Shown here: positions 23,208 to 35,304 of the stretch, piece by piece | Position numbering within the stretch: the stretch's first letter is position 1 | How the letters are laid out: each line of letters opens with the position of its first letter | The notes under the pieces: generated by a model | Seen by the model: the letters and a program-made list of their open reading frames with translations, nothing else | The model's database searches: none | Told to the model about the DNA's origin: nothing | Assembly: GCF_014839805.1 (NCBI RefSeq) | Contig: NC_051130.1 | Coordinates: forward strand, 868,001-932,000 | Origin: Manduca sexta | Lineage: Eukaryota > Arthropoda > Insecta > Lepidoptera > Sphingidae | Direction: 5' to 3' | DNA length: 64,000 nt | Made by a program: the position numbers and the translations under genes

Positions 23208-24684
23208 TTATTAAATAAAACGCTTCGATTCACGTGATAACTGATGTCCAATGGCTTTGTGACCGTTCCAGAAGAGTGATGAATACACTGTCGTCGCTAA
23301 TATTAGGAAAAGATATAAAAATGTAAGGATTTTAAGTTTGGATTTCTGGAAATCTCACTCACTATATAATAGACTAACAACATGAAAAATGCAGCGGCTT
23401 GCGGGTGGATGCGGGTTGCTCAAAACCAAGGTGGCTGGTGTTCTTTTGTAGTGCCCTATGTAAAGCAGTAGTTAGTGATAGGCTGACTGATTGTTACCCA
23501 CCCTCAAGCTATACTTTTAACTTTAAAAATCTTGCAGCATAACAAAAAAATCATTTAATCTAAAGCATTCGAAGCTACGACAATTAAACATCAACTTACC
23601 CGGAACTCTATATAGCTCATCACTCTATCAAATAAACCGAAACTACTTGTAAACATGAAAGCTTTTAGTTGAGCCGGCTGGCTACTCATTAACTCTATGT
23701 TTCGCTGAATATCGTCTCTACATTCTGTTCCGCAACTTTTCGTTGACATTTTCCCGTTGAAAACTGTTTCTGGTCTGAACTACCTGTATGTAAATTCAGA
23801 CTAACGGCTCAAATACGATGTATATTGTTTTATTTGTTTAGTGGCCGGATATATATCCCATCTAAAACATAAATGTGAAGTATGAGAGCCAAGTGTAATA
23901 TTATGAATATGTATGGTCGGCGCAGATAAAAAAATTTAGATCTAAATGGGTGGGAATCTGTATGTAATCCTAAAATTTATTAAGAAAGTACAGCATTATA
24001 AATTATCTTTAAAAAATCTCATTTATTTTCTGCTACGTCAATGTTTGATAAGTTTAGTGGTGGGATCATTTTTTATGTATTAATTCGAAAAGCATATCTA
24101 TATTTCAGTTGTAATCAAAAATGTAGTGCACGTCACAATTTTTCTTTTATAAATTTGCATGACATATAACTGCATTATACCAGATGATGGTAAGCGCGAT
24201 ATCGTTCAGATAGAGTATCGGAAATCCAGATAGGCTATCCATGCCATTCGACACAAACATGCTGGCCTACTGCAACGCTTCTTTACGTTACAGCGGAAAG
24301 ACCCAGGCTTATAGGAAGAAGAGATATCGAACCTATTTATTTTAATTATTTTTGGATGCAACTAGCATCAGCTATTATAAACAAAAATCAACTTAATTGC
24401 ACGCTATATTATCGAAACAACATCGTCGCTCAACATCACGCCGCGCTACATTAGAATATAGGCAGATATAGTGCATTAGCGGTGAGTCGAACATGTTTTA
24501 TGCATCGCCCGTCTCATGGCTTAAGGAAATTGCAACAGTTCATTTTTGTGGTTGGTAACTTCAAAGAAGCTGTCTATGTTACGAAATCGTTGGGAGCAGT
24601 TTCATAGCTTTGTTGCAGAATTTGTGTGAATTAAAGACTTATTTATATAGAAAACGACAATGTACCAATAATAGCGCTGTAATG
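23208..24684. other. Unassigned intergenic stretch
   Basis: About 1.5 kb without recognised gene or repeat; AT-rich, short frames only. Confidence 0.45.
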
Positions 24685-24935
24685 TATACTGTCCACTGTT
24701 GGACGCAGGCCCCGTTTACTACTGAGAGGGTTTTAAGGTCTACTACGCTAGCCTATTGCGGGCAGACTTCACACACCTCCGAAATTCTTATGAAGAATTC
24801 TTAAGCATGTATGTTCTCTCATGATAGTTTCTTTCACTGCAAGTCAAGCGACAATTGATAAATAATACCCACATACTTTGAAAAGTCATAGCTGTGTGCC
24901 TTATGTTTTGAAACTGCGGTCATGAGTCTCCGCAG
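24685..24935 (-). mobile_element. tRNA-derived SINE, family S1, old copy
   Basis: Strongly diverged but in register: 'gtccactgttggacgcaggc', 'ctacgctagcctattgcggg' and the reversed B-box area near 24900-24915. Confidence 0.6.
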
Positions 24936-25329
24936 AGTGTATTCTTCATTGTAAAGAGTGGTACATCCACAGATACAATATCAGCATCTGATCCCACCGG
25001 AGTAGTACCATAATGGTATAATAATAAAATAAATAAACTGAAAACGGAGGATGCAAATAAAAATAAATATCAAAGTGATTGAAAATCGCGTCCGTATCCA
25101 CGAGGCAGTTAAATACAAACACTATGAAAAACAAATTAAGCATCATATTTGTACAAACGTTTTAACGCGGCACTAAGCATGGCAGATCAAAGCTACCCCA
25201 CCGCTACGCTCGTAAATATGGATTTCACATGTAAATTGAATCCTGGTAACCTATAATCGTATCCAATAAAAGAGAGAAAGAAGGACAGATGGAAGGAAAA
25301 CGTCATGTGATAGGGAAGAACTTATGTAC

Positions 25330-25520
25330 TACCTCGGTGGCGTATTTGTATTGCGCGATACGGTACTGTCTGAGGTCCCGGTTTTAAATTCCGGATCGGG
25401 TAAAAGATATTTGCTCCGTATCAGCCCGGAGCCTGACAGAGCTCGGTTTGCGAAAAGTAAGGGCTCCGGTTGCATCTGCCTTTGGGGGTAAATACCTGAT
25501 GTTTATATGTTTGCAGTTAT
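25330..25520 (+). mobile_element. tRNA-like SINE, family S3
   Basis: 'ggtggcgtatttgtattgcg' (A-box region) and 'ggttttaaattccggatcgg' (B-box region), then 'gtatcagcccggagcctga' body and 'gtaaatacctgatg' end. Confidence 0.65.
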
Positions 25521-25540
25521 GTAAATAATAATAATATTAG

Positions 25541-25812
25541 CCCTGTATTATATACTGTCTCACTCTTGGGCACGGGCCTCCTCTACTAATTAGGGATACG
25601 GCCTTAGTCCACCACGCTGGCCTAGTGCGGATTGGTAGACTTCACACACCCCTGAAATTCCTATAGAGAACTTCTCAGCTATGTAGGTTTCCTCACGATG
25701 TTTTCCTTCACCGTTAAAGCAAGCGATAATTCACAAAGAATACACACATCATATTTAGAAGTTAAAGGTGGTATGCCTTTGTGTTTTGAACCTGCGGACA
25801 TTCGTCTACGAT
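25541..25812 (-). mobile_element. tRNA-derived SINE, family S1
   Basis: Reverse copy with body and B-box region, about 20 bases downstream of the S3 copy. A-box part missing. Confidence 0.8.
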
Positions 25813-26214
25813 AATAAGTGCGTGAGAGATTTTATAAAGATTTTAAAATCTGAACATTCTGTAGCACTACTTTGGTGTAGGAAAAGTATACGTTCAAGAA
25901 TGGAAAGCGATGGTTTAGGAAAGGTGGAACTTTGATTTCACTTCATTTGAATTTCAATGACATTCGAGGTTTGTTTGTGATTACTCTTAGCAAACTCGCG
26001 GATGATTAATGCATGGATCGTATCTAGTGCGGTTTGACGGAATGTGCTACGAATTATTTGAGCTGTACATGTAAAGAGGTCTACACGTCAAACCTAATCT
26101 ATCTACTTTAACTGTTTATAAATTTGTATAATGTAAATATTGTATTATTTATTTCATAATGAAAATCCGACAAACATATTTGATTCCGTGCATCTCCTCC
26201 TAAAGTACACGTCA
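25813..26214. other. Unassigned stretch
   Basis: No gene or repeat recognised. Confidence 0.4.
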
Positions 26215-26375
26215 TTTATTTATTTATTTAGGCACACCAACAATGCAAACACAAACATATAAATTAACCCAACAATAAAATTTTAGACTAGTGCTTACAT
26301 TTGTGACAGATGTGCACAATAATTTTAACAAACAAAAATAGTAGCTACGTTTTTCAAAATCTATAATGCGATTCT
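26215..26375 (-). mobile_element. CR1/Jockey-type LINE 3' end, solo fragment
   Basis: Almost the same as 62290-62420, the 3' end of the LINE at the right edge: (TAAA)n tail at 26214-26231 in reverse, then 'gtttgcattgttggtgtgcc' read on the minus strand. No coding part remains. Confidence 0.75.
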
Positions 26376-26524
26376 ATGAGAATCAATCATTTCATTTCAA
26401 TTTATAATCAACATTATTAGATAGATCATTTAATAAGGAATATTTTAGTAATTTAATATTAATTTCTTATATTCACGCGAATGTTACAAATCAAATAATT
26501 TCCATAGTAGTAACGCAATTATAC

Positions 26525-26745
26525 TGTGTATGCGCTACAGCATCCGCTCTGGGGTCTCTGGTTGCAATCCCGAGCAAAGTGCTATTGGGTTTATTTTCTT
26601 AGTATTAGCCTCTAGTCTGGAATATATGTCTGACGTAGGGATAGACCCGCCCACTATCACGTCATGGGACGGGACACATAAGGCGAAAAGTGGATCCCCT
26701 GATCGCACCAACTACTCTTTATTGAATCATGGCGTGATATGTGGG
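26525..26745 (+). mobile_element. tRNA-like SINE, family S3, diverged
   Basis: 'ggttgcaatcccgagcaaag' (B-box region), 'cacgtcatgggacgggacac' and 'ggcgaaaagtggatcccctg' match 21484-21690. Confidence 0.6.
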
Positions 26746-27344
26746 TGCACCTATCCCTTCAGTCTTATTAATACTTGTTTAGTAACAAAATAATATAACA
26801 TACATAGATACTAGCGCCACTTACGGATTATATAAGAAACTTTATGTTGTTGTCTCTATAATCTGTGCAATAAAATTAGTCGTTGATTGAATCAAACACA
26901 ACCTGCGTTTTAATATTCAGATGATACTTCTGATAAAATATCCGCGGAGCGAGACGACTTTTATATATTTAAATCTAATTACACCGTCGACATCCAGGTA
27001 ACAAAAGCACCAATCCTTATAGATACAAAATAGCTGCAAAAATAAGATATTCTAGGCAATATTTACCTTTGGGAAGGTAAGTTATTGCGTTGCTACACTA
27101 AATGGGTCCCCATTAGGCCGTTAACAACATAAATTCCAAACGAAAATGTGTTCTATTGTCTGAATGTCGCTGAATGGTTTACATCTGAATACGATGTTTA
27201 TTAAAGAAAAGCAATTTTTACGAGCGAAGGAGCGGACGCTCTTGGACTGTTCGTAATTATCTTTGGATTTATTTTGTATGAGGGGATTTGTCTTTTGCGT
27301 ACACATTGATGCTAATGAAGAATTAAATTATCTTATGCGAATGG
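26746..27344. other. Unassigned stretch
   Basis: AT-rich, no recognised gene. Confidence 0.4.
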
Positions 27345-27585
27345 TCGCTGGTGGTAGGATATATTTAATATCCGCCCGGACAACGCCAACCGCACACAAA
27401 GTGTTAAAACACGCCACAACAGACGTGTGATGCTTGTGATGCATCAGCCTGTGTACATCCGGTTCCAACAGGCCGGCATAACTATGTCGACAGCTGAGAG
27501 GTGATCATTCTCCATCAGTCAACATTCTATTACACCCCACTCCACTTACCATCAAGTTAAGAGAGCTCACTTTGTTGTGCACGTA
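27345..27585 (+). repeat. Interspersed repeat, family S5
   Basis: 'aatatccgcccggacaacgc', 'catcagcctgtgtacatccg' and 'cacttaccatcaagttaaga' match 17990-18200 in order. Confidence 0.6.
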
Positions 27586-27867
27586 GAAAAAAAATAAAGT
27601 TTTTAAAGTTACTAGTTAAGATAGATTTGATCAATAAACTGTATGTAACGCAAGTTAATTATACAAAATTAGTTAGTAATAACTTCTTTATACAATTATT
27701 AGATATGGATTTATTTTTCGTTAATGTATTTTTTTCCCTTCCGCTCTAAAGTTAACGTGATAAAAATTGAACTGTATTGGAACGAAATAAAATCGTTACT
27801 TGAATACTGACCTCTGTTATACATAAGCGAAATTATATTACTTATTATAGTTAACAAGGCTATGTAA

Positions 27868-28200
27868 TAGCGGCTATAGCTTAGTTGGTTGTAAAACAGA
27901 CTGCTGAGACGGATGTCCGAAGGTTTAAATACCAAAGGCACACATCTCTGACTTTTCTAAAAAATCATGAGTGTATTCTTTGTGAATTTATCGTTCGCTT
28001 TAACGGTGAAGGAAAACATCGTGAGGAAACCTACACATCTGAGAAGTTCTCTATAGGAATTTGGAAGGTGTGTGAAGTCTACCAATCCGCACTAGGCCAG
28101 CGTGGTGGACTAAGTCAGTCAGTCAGTCTAAGTCAGTAGTAGAGGAGGCCCGTGCTCAGCAGTGGGCAAGTATATAATACAGGGCTGATATTATTATTAT
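27868..28200 (+). mobile_element. tRNA-derived SINE, family S1
   Basis: A-box-like TAGCTTAGTTGG and a damaged B box (GGTTTAAATAC), full body; an extra (GTCA)n run replaces the usual 'ggcctaatccctc' at 28112-28133. Confidence 0.8.
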
Positions 28201-28205
28201 TAAAC

Positions 28206-29049
28206 CAGAAATATATCCTCTCTTTCATTCTCATCTTCCTATCAACAAAGATCGCCGGTAGTCCGTAGCCTGGTGTTGTTAACTTCTTTGGCTGTGACGG
28301 TAATTACACAATAGTTTATCTGCATGTCGATTTCTTAAATTCTTGCTTTATGATATACATAGACGAATGTACTTCAAAGCTAATCCTATATGTTGTAGTT
28401 TTTTTTGGATTATATCAAGGCTGTGCATCCATATCGATAGTTATAAGAACCCTGCTCATTTTCACTTGTAACTAAAATAGATGTAATATCATGATGATAC
28501 TTCAACAAAGCGAAGTGGTCAAGGGCATTGTTAGTTATAAAGTATTGTATAAATATTTTTAGGTATTTACGAATGCCATGAACATTGTATACTTACTTTT
28601 AAATAAGCTATATAATTTGTGTAAATTATAAAAATTGAAAGGAAATTATTACCTAAATATTTATAGTAGAATGTATTTATCTTAATTTTAACCGATTTCA
28701 ATAAAAAGAGAAGGTTATCAATTCGCTTCGTTATCAGTTGAGCCCAAAACAACTACTCTATCGACACAGATTCTTTACTAAAATAAAAAAGGAAAAATTA
28801 ACTAAAAATTAAACCGCCTTCAAAAACCGCTAAAAATCCATAAATAATATCATATTACAGGTTATAAAGGGGATTATTTAAAAATGAGACAAGCTATTAA
28901 AATAAAGAAACAAATGAGTAAAGAACATGTTTCAATTTATTTAGTCACCGACTCCAAAATTTGTAACTAGTTTACTATACCTGTTATATGAAATATTTTT
29001 TTAGTTTTTAGTGGTCCATGAACACGATTTAATGTATTGGTCATTGTTT
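28206..29049. other. Intergenic upstream of GR-B
   Basis: AT-rich; the part at about 28425-28545 repeats, in reverse, sequence at 11740-11850. No gene. Confidence 0.4.
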
Positions 29050-29268
29050 TAATTTAATGTTGCTGAACCCTAACCTCGCGCTACGTGAGCCGCGTCGGTC
29101 GTATCTTTTTTTAATCATTAGTCACGAGTGCATTATAACTGTGACCCTTGTGCAACACCACACGCGTCTTATCCCACAGTGAACAAGGGTTTGTGTTCCA
29201 CCCCTCATATCACCTCCTGAGTACCACTACAAGTATCTTATTTGTAAACATATTTTAAATCCACTAAC
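29050..29268 (+). promoter_or_regulatory. Conserved GR upstream block (GR-B copy)
   Basis: GCTGAACCCTAACCTCGCGC at 29060-29079, CAACACCACACGCG at 29153-29166, AACAAGGGTTTGTG, and CCACTAAC just before the ATG. It is shared with the other three paralogues and is a candidate promoter/5' leader of the intact receptor. Confidence 0.6.
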
Positions 29269-31859
29269 ATGGCAGACCAGCTATCATGCGACATTAACTT
29301 CTTCTTGTATATTAGATTTTTCTTCGGCTTCTACCATGAATTCCAATCGTCCAGGCAAATACGATGGCTTGCGAGATGTTACTGCTGCCTCATTTACATA
29401 AATGTTATTTACTTTTTTTATTATTTACAAACTATTAGGGTTTATCCCAAACCTTTAACATATCTCATATCCGTGGAATACTTGATGAACATAACGATTT
29501 TTTTGCTAGAGAGTAATAAATACTTACTAAAGTACTACAAGAAGAAGCCGCTGATTGACGCAAGCGCGAGCACCTATAGGCCGATGCGTGCCTGTCTTTT
29601 TATGTATATGTGTCTGACGTTTCTTGTAAAGCTTTTGTGTATTCTAGAAAGTTCTATAGCGCATTGGGAATATACAACACGAGAACATCTGTTTAATATA
29701 TTTGGATTGATCACGTGGTATGTTATTATAATTGGGAGGTCATCTTTCTTATTCGTGTACGCTCTGTTGTACACTCGCGTGAGGCTGATGCGGCAGAGGC
29801 TGGAGAGCAACGACTTCGACTGCAGGAACCAGGGCAAGCACCATCCGCGCCGGTACATACAGATGTACGAAGTAATCTTGGATGGGTTGAAGGAATATGA
29901 AGACTCTAAGAAATTACAGGTAACACGTCGCATGGACATGGCTACATTCTAGAGTGCTAACTATTTTATTAGTGTGATACTAGCTAACTCTATTTTAGCG
30001 TTATTAATCTGCTGGTAAATGAGCATTTGTGACTTTTGTACATTTTGAATCGTCTACAAGAATATTTGTTAATTCAAATGAGACATGTTTTATTACATTT
30101 TACAATTTTGTAAAGCTGCTTTAATTCCTTTTACATCATACTACAATAGCATTATCTATAATTAATTCTGCATTTGCAGTCATATTAATTTATTCAACTT
30201 TATTTCAGTTTGTTGCGTTTTACCTATTTTCCACTACACATTACCTCATGGGGGCGTTGTTGTCTATAAACTTTTTGAAGAATTACGCCTTTTATGTAAG
30301 TGTTTAAATTGATTACTTTATTTTAGTACCTACTCAAATAGTCTTGATATTATATATTATGTCGAGTTTTCATACCTTAGTTTTACCGAAGGCACAAGTA
30401 TTTTGCGTTACAAGTCCCATCACAATTAGTTACAGGGGAGTTACACAATGCATTATGTGCACGAACTTGTATCACACTGCACGGAGAAGCATCTTTATTA
30501 AGTATTAAGAACGCATCCGCGCCGGACCTGACGGACGCGGAAGAGACTCTAAGCTCTCAGTTAAAACGAGCTCAGTGACAAATGGCGCGGGCGCGGCGCG
30601 TTGAAGCGGTTCCATCGCCACGTACGCTGAATAGCGAGGTCGCTATCTAGTCGCCGAGTCGGCTCTATGTCGTGAACCGTTTCTATTCCCCCAAGCGTCC
30701 ATCTCGCTCACTCACCGCTACACTCGCCGCTCGGCTGAAAACCGCTCGCATTGCTACTTATTCTTCGCGGCTCAGTCCTAGTCTTCACAAGGAATTTTGG
30801 GATAGGGTTAGTATAGCGCGTGCACAGCTGGTCTTTGACCGTAGGAACAGAAACAGCACGCTATGGTAATCTATACTATTATATAAAGCTGAGAAGTTTG
30901 TCTAAACACGCATTGTTTGTGGAAGGCTATAGGCTATATATCATCACATTGACCAATGGGAACGGAGCATCAATGAAAAATGTGGCAATAAACGAAGAAA
31001 AAAGAGCCGCGGGCAATAAATAGCTAGTATTTAATAAACCTTAAGCATTAAGCTTAAACGTAGTTTAGATATCACTTCCACGGATATTTTGCTTTTTGAA
31101 CAGTATTTTGGTCACCTTGTAAATGAAATAAAGCTCAAAAAACCTATATTGTTACAGGATTTAAAAATATTTGATTTTGTATGGTTTATGGTGGAGGTTA
31201 TATTAAGTACCTCGCCGCTATTTCTGTCAGCTGTCCTGGCAGACTTGGTGTCAATGGAGAGGCAGGAGATGCTGGGCATCGTCATGGAGAGAGGTATCGC
31301 TTGCAAAAGTAAGTAATAAACGGATTTTTAAATATTCAAACTAGTGAATTAACTACGACGACTTACTACAGATTCTAAGCGTGATCTTAATCAGAATATT
31401 AAAATGGGATTTAAGTTACAAAGCCATGCTGTATAAAGCTTTGTAAGTTGACCCATACATTCGGTAAGATCGTGGTGCAAAACCCATTCGGCAACAATAT
31501 CTTACCAAATTCGGGTGCAAAATGAGAGCTAACATTTTTAGGCAGTACTATTGGCATGCCTAAAATTTGCCTTTGACTGAAATTCCTTGTGTATTCTTCG
31601 ATGATTGTAAACAGTTTTTATTATATAACCTAATCTCACAATCCGTGTTATAGTTAAATTTATTTAATTTTAACCTTCACGTGCAGACGAGCGGGACCTT
31701 GAAGAGATACAGAAGCTGTTCCAATTTCTGGAGAGCAACACGTTGCAGTACAACGTGTGGAGAGTGTTGCCGCTCAACGTGCGCAGTTTGTTGTCCTTTC
31801 TCTCCTTCACTGTCACCAACAGTATCGCTATTTTGCAAATTCGGGACTGGGCTGCTTAA
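29269..31859 (+). CDS. Gustatory receptor GR-B, intact, four exons
   Basis: Insect gustatory-receptor family: a seven-transmembrane, N-terminus-inside channel subunit for taste or internal chemosensing; the ligand cannot be read from sequence. Exons 29269-29919, 30209-30295, 31158-31308 and 31687-31859 (GT/AG) give about 353 residues. Hydrophobic segments lie at about 34-53, 63-80, 108-127 and 145-168 (exon 1), exon 2 (TM5), exon 3 (TM6, FVWFMVEVILSTSPLFL) and exon 4 (TM7). The C-terminus SLLSFLSFTVTNSIAILQI sits where the family has its TYxxxLxQF signature. The long loop RLMRQRLESNDFDCRNQGKH is shared by all four paralogues. An alternative exon 3 start at 31104 would add 18 residues; 31158 is preferred because GR-A keeps an AG exactly there with stops just upstream. 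Intron 2 holds a short Helitron. Confidence 0.88.
30870..31027 (+). mobile_element. Minimal Helitron in GR-B intron 2
   Basis: Starts TCTATACTATTATATAAAGC after A (30869) and ends GCGGGCAATAAATAGCTAG before T (31028). 158 bp, non-coding. The 5' end matches that of the 1262-bp element at 54401-55662. Confidence 0.72.
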
Positions 31860-33039
31860 TGAAATGCAGCAGTCCAACGGAGTCAAAGTCTTATATTATA
31901 GACACGAAAAAACCTATATCACGTCGGAGTTTTAGTACTTTATTAAGATTATCGGTAAACTTACCATAGAAAATTATAACGCATTCCCAAGTCAATCCCA
32001 ATTCCTAAAATTGTTCCCGTAACACTGTTCATAGTCATTGAACACTTACCCTAACCCTAATGTATCTGCAACCCTTATCAAAACATTATACTTAATGATA
32101 ATAACAATTAATTACTGTGTTACTTCAAAGCTTTACATTCATTTTTAGTTTTAAGCGATCGATGCATTTTGAAGAGTGAAATTGTAATTATCTTTTATTT
32201 GTGTTGTTCCATTAAGCGAGCAGATTTTAAGGTTTATAATTCTAGATATTGTAGATGTATTAAATAATAAAATGCAATGTGATTTTATATAATATAATAT
32301 GTACAAATTATGTATTTCGTGCATTTAGTAAAAAAATATCTTGTCATTTGTAGATGCACCTAGCTTGTTTATCTCTGCAAAAAGTCTGTAGAAAATGTCT
32401 TAGGCATTAAGTGCACTTATATACTTTTTTGTATATAAAGTCTATAAACAAATATAAGTATTTTAGTTTAGAATAAAAACACTCTAATAACTTTCTAGCT
32501 TTGTAGTAAATCTAATTGTAATTTAGGTCGTTGTATGGTTTTCATTGTGGCTTTAAATAAAAATCTAACGGTTAAATAATGTTTATTTTTAATACGATAT
32601 ATTTTTTTTTATTATCAAAACAGTGACTATAACGCATTCAAACAGTATGGGTAGTAGTAATCTCACAGAAGCAATGTGAGGTGAGAACTTTATGTTTAAT
32701 ATTGTTTCTTTTTCATTCTTTCTCGTAACTTCAGTCTGTTTTATTCTTTTTTTATATTACTAAACACAAGGTAATTGTTTATTTAATCTATCCACACTAA
32801 ATCTGGCACCTTCGCGGTTTTTTTGGAAACGTGGGCCAGGTTACCCATGCTCAGTTGCTACATATATTTTGATGAGTTTTGAAATATGTAGTAAGATTTT
32901 AAGTGATTTGACGCGAGGTAATGGAGATGGGAGTCATAACAGAACAGATACCTACTCAATAATTTTAAAAGGAAAATCATACGAACTATTGGCGTAGTCG
33001 TATTAAGATATAACTAAATGAAATAGCTTTACACTGCCT
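31860..33039. other. Intergenic between GR-B and GR-D
   Basis: Contains AATAAA-type signals (for example about 32268) that could end GR-B transcripts. The missing exons of GR-D were looked for here and not found. AT-rich otherwise. Confidence 0.45.
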
Positions 33040-33387
33040 TTGTGGCGTAGTTGTAATCTTACGTGGTACGAGTAACTACCGTGCTGAGGTCCTGGGTTCG
33101 AATCCCGGGTCGAGCCAAAATAATTGTGGCTGAATAATTAATTGTTTCAATCCATAACTAATTGTTCCATTTAAAAAAATATTTAATCGCAGCTCGGAGT
33201 CAGGAAGTTGACGGTGTGATTTGCCCATGCCTTGGAAAGCACGTTAAGTCGTTGGTCCTGCGCCTGATCTCACTCCCGTCATGTTGGATCGGCCGTCTCA
33301 CTGGACTATGAGAGAGAAGGAACAGAAAGTGCATTGCGCTTAAACTTGTGCACTATAATAGGTCCTGCGCAGTTGGATGATCTCTGT
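33040..33387 (+). mobile_element. tRNA-derived SINE, family S2, truncating GR-D
   Basis: A-box region 'ggcgtagttgtaatcttacg', strong B box GGTTCGAATCCC at 33094-33105, body with 'ccgtctcactggactatgag' and 3' part 'cttgtgcactataataggtc'. Its 3' edge meets GR-D exon 1 at about 33387/33388. Confidence 0.82.
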
Positions 33388-33959
33388 TGCTGGCCCAGGA
33401 TTCTGCAGTTGAAGTCGTTGCTCTCTAGCGTTTGTCGGATCAGCCTCACGCGAGAGTACAGCAGCGCGAACACAAATAATACAGGTGACCTCCCAATTAT
33501 CCCAATGAACGACATAATGTAATCAATTAAACCATATAAATGTTCCGCTACACTGTGTTCCCCATGCAATGTTAATTTTTTTAAGAAACAAAAGAACCTC
33601 ATAAGAAACATTATGCAAATATATCCAACAAGACAAACATGCATTGGCCTATAGGTGGCCGGGCTTGCGTCAATGAGCGGCGTCTTCTTATAGTACTGCA
33701 GTAAGTACTTATTACTCTTCAGCAAAGAAATTAACATATACGTGATGTATCCCATAGTTGAGATCCATACTAACATTTTTGACATAATGTGATCATAAAC
33801 CAAAAGATTATAATAGAAAGTGATACTTGCGCAAATAAGCGAACAGTAAAGCCTCGCCAGCCATCGCACTGGAGTGGAGGTTTGAAACTCGTGGTAAAAA
33901 CCGACAAAAAATCTAGTGTACAAATAGAAATTAATGTTGAACGCTAGCTGGTCTGGCAT
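33388..33959 (-). pseudogene. Gustatory receptor GR-D, exon 1 fragment
   Basis: Open exon 1 beginning MPDQLAFNINFYLYTR at 33959 and colinear with GR-B through RLIRQTLESNDFNCR and GQ. There the sequence passes into the SINE, so the rest of exon 1 (the HHPRRY part and donor) and exons 2-4 are gone. The N-terminal four membrane segments remain open with no stops, so loss looks recent, or a truncated reading frame is tolerated. It points toward GR-B (convergent). A frame continues about 27 codons into the SINE. Confidence 0.88.
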
Positions 33960-34135
33960 GTTGGAGGATTTGGGATGCGTTCACGACACCTCTAGTGGTG
34001 TCCTGGAGATGAAATAAGGAATGAAGTGTGAGGTGACGGCGCGTGTGGTGTTGGATAAGTGTCGCTGTAACAGAGCACTCGGGGCTGATGAATGAAGCGA
34101 CGCAGCGCGCGGATTAGGGTTCGGTAATGTATGAT
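33960..34135 (-). promoter_or_regulatory. Conserved GR upstream block (GR-D copy)
   Basis: Reverse strand: ACCGAACCCTAATCCGCGCG, then CTGTTACAGCGACACTTATC and CAACACCACACGCG, ending CTCCAAC before the ATG. It is closest to the GR-A version. Confidence 0.55.
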
Positions 34136-35304
34136 ACAGAAACTCAATAGTTGTTCAAGTATGACAAAAAGATAAAGTGCACAATAATAATTTTTAGTGA
34201 TACCTAAAATTCCTCCCAGGTATTTTGCTCAAAATCATATCATGATATTCACGACAGCAATCTGAAAACTTGTGCATTAGTAAGCGATCGTGAGCAAACA
34301 ATGTAATTAAATAATTAATTTAAATATAATCATTATTTGGGTGAATATTTGAAAAGGGCATATTACGCGGCTCTAAGTAAATAACTACCTAGACAAATTT
34401 TATTTAATGTTTTTTTTTATTTTTCCTAAAGCTTGGTTCGTGGGTTATATGTGCATGTGAAAAACATATCCGTATTGTAATAAATAGAAAAGCTATCCTC
34501 AAAAACATGCCTTAAATCTAATTACCATCCGTGTCACAATTTCCAAATTTTAGCAATCCATGTGCGAAAAGTAGTAAAAACTTTTGAAGATCGTATTTTT
34601 TAAACTATTCAGATAATAGAATACATACACTACAAGCTACCCAAATTATAAACTATAAAGATCACTTTAATATTATTTTTAACCACTTTGAAATTTGTCC
34701 CAACACATTGTTCTACCTACCATTTGTTGAAATAGTCATAGTGTTAAAACTTAAACGGAACGGGTCGGTGCCTGTTTGGTTTATTCTGCGGCTAGAGCTG
34801 AGTTTCCTCTCGCGACTCAAGCAGATTACACATCAAGAATTGATTATACGGCAGCTGCAGCTCGTATTTATGGTCGAAAAAAGCGTTTGTCACAAATTTT
34901 TCTCATTTCCGTTTGAGCTTGCTGTGGTAAGTCTGTGTTGCTTATTTACAATTTGGATTAATTATAATTATCGTCATAAAAACTGTCCTGTTTTATGGTT
35001 TCTTAAATTATAAAGTAGTATAAAGAATGTTTTATAAAATAAAATGTAGCAAAAACTACTTACCGTCGTTATAATTACCGTATTTACCGTTTGAAATTTG
35101 GTAAACGGTAATTGGCAATAACAAATTGTAATTAGTATTGCGTAAAGTTGAAGTAAAAAAAATGTATTATTATCGTATTTTATACTTTGTTTATATAAAC
35201 TTAAGACAATAAACGTTATTTGAACCCTAAAAAGTAAATAATAGTATAAAGAGTTATGCAATTAATGGTTTAATAAATTCTTATATTAGGAGAGTTCACT
35301 AATA
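34136..35304. other. Unassigned stretch with an exon-like open frame
   Basis: Mostly AT-rich. A plus open frame at 34708-34929 runs straight into a good donor (GCTGTG|GTAAGT at 34930) and has higher GC than its surroundings. The translation is not a family I recognise and no partner exon was found. Confidence 0.35.

Noticed and set aside
31677..31969. Two plus frames and one minus frame overlapping GR-B exon 4
   Set aside because: The spliced receptor frame explains the sequence and matches GR-A exon 4 exactly in length.
33086..33120. Possible tRNA gene (good B box and TC-loop-like sequence)
   Set aside because: No complete cloverleaf; the unit continues into a SINE body with a copy at 19925, so it is a tRNA-derived SINE head.
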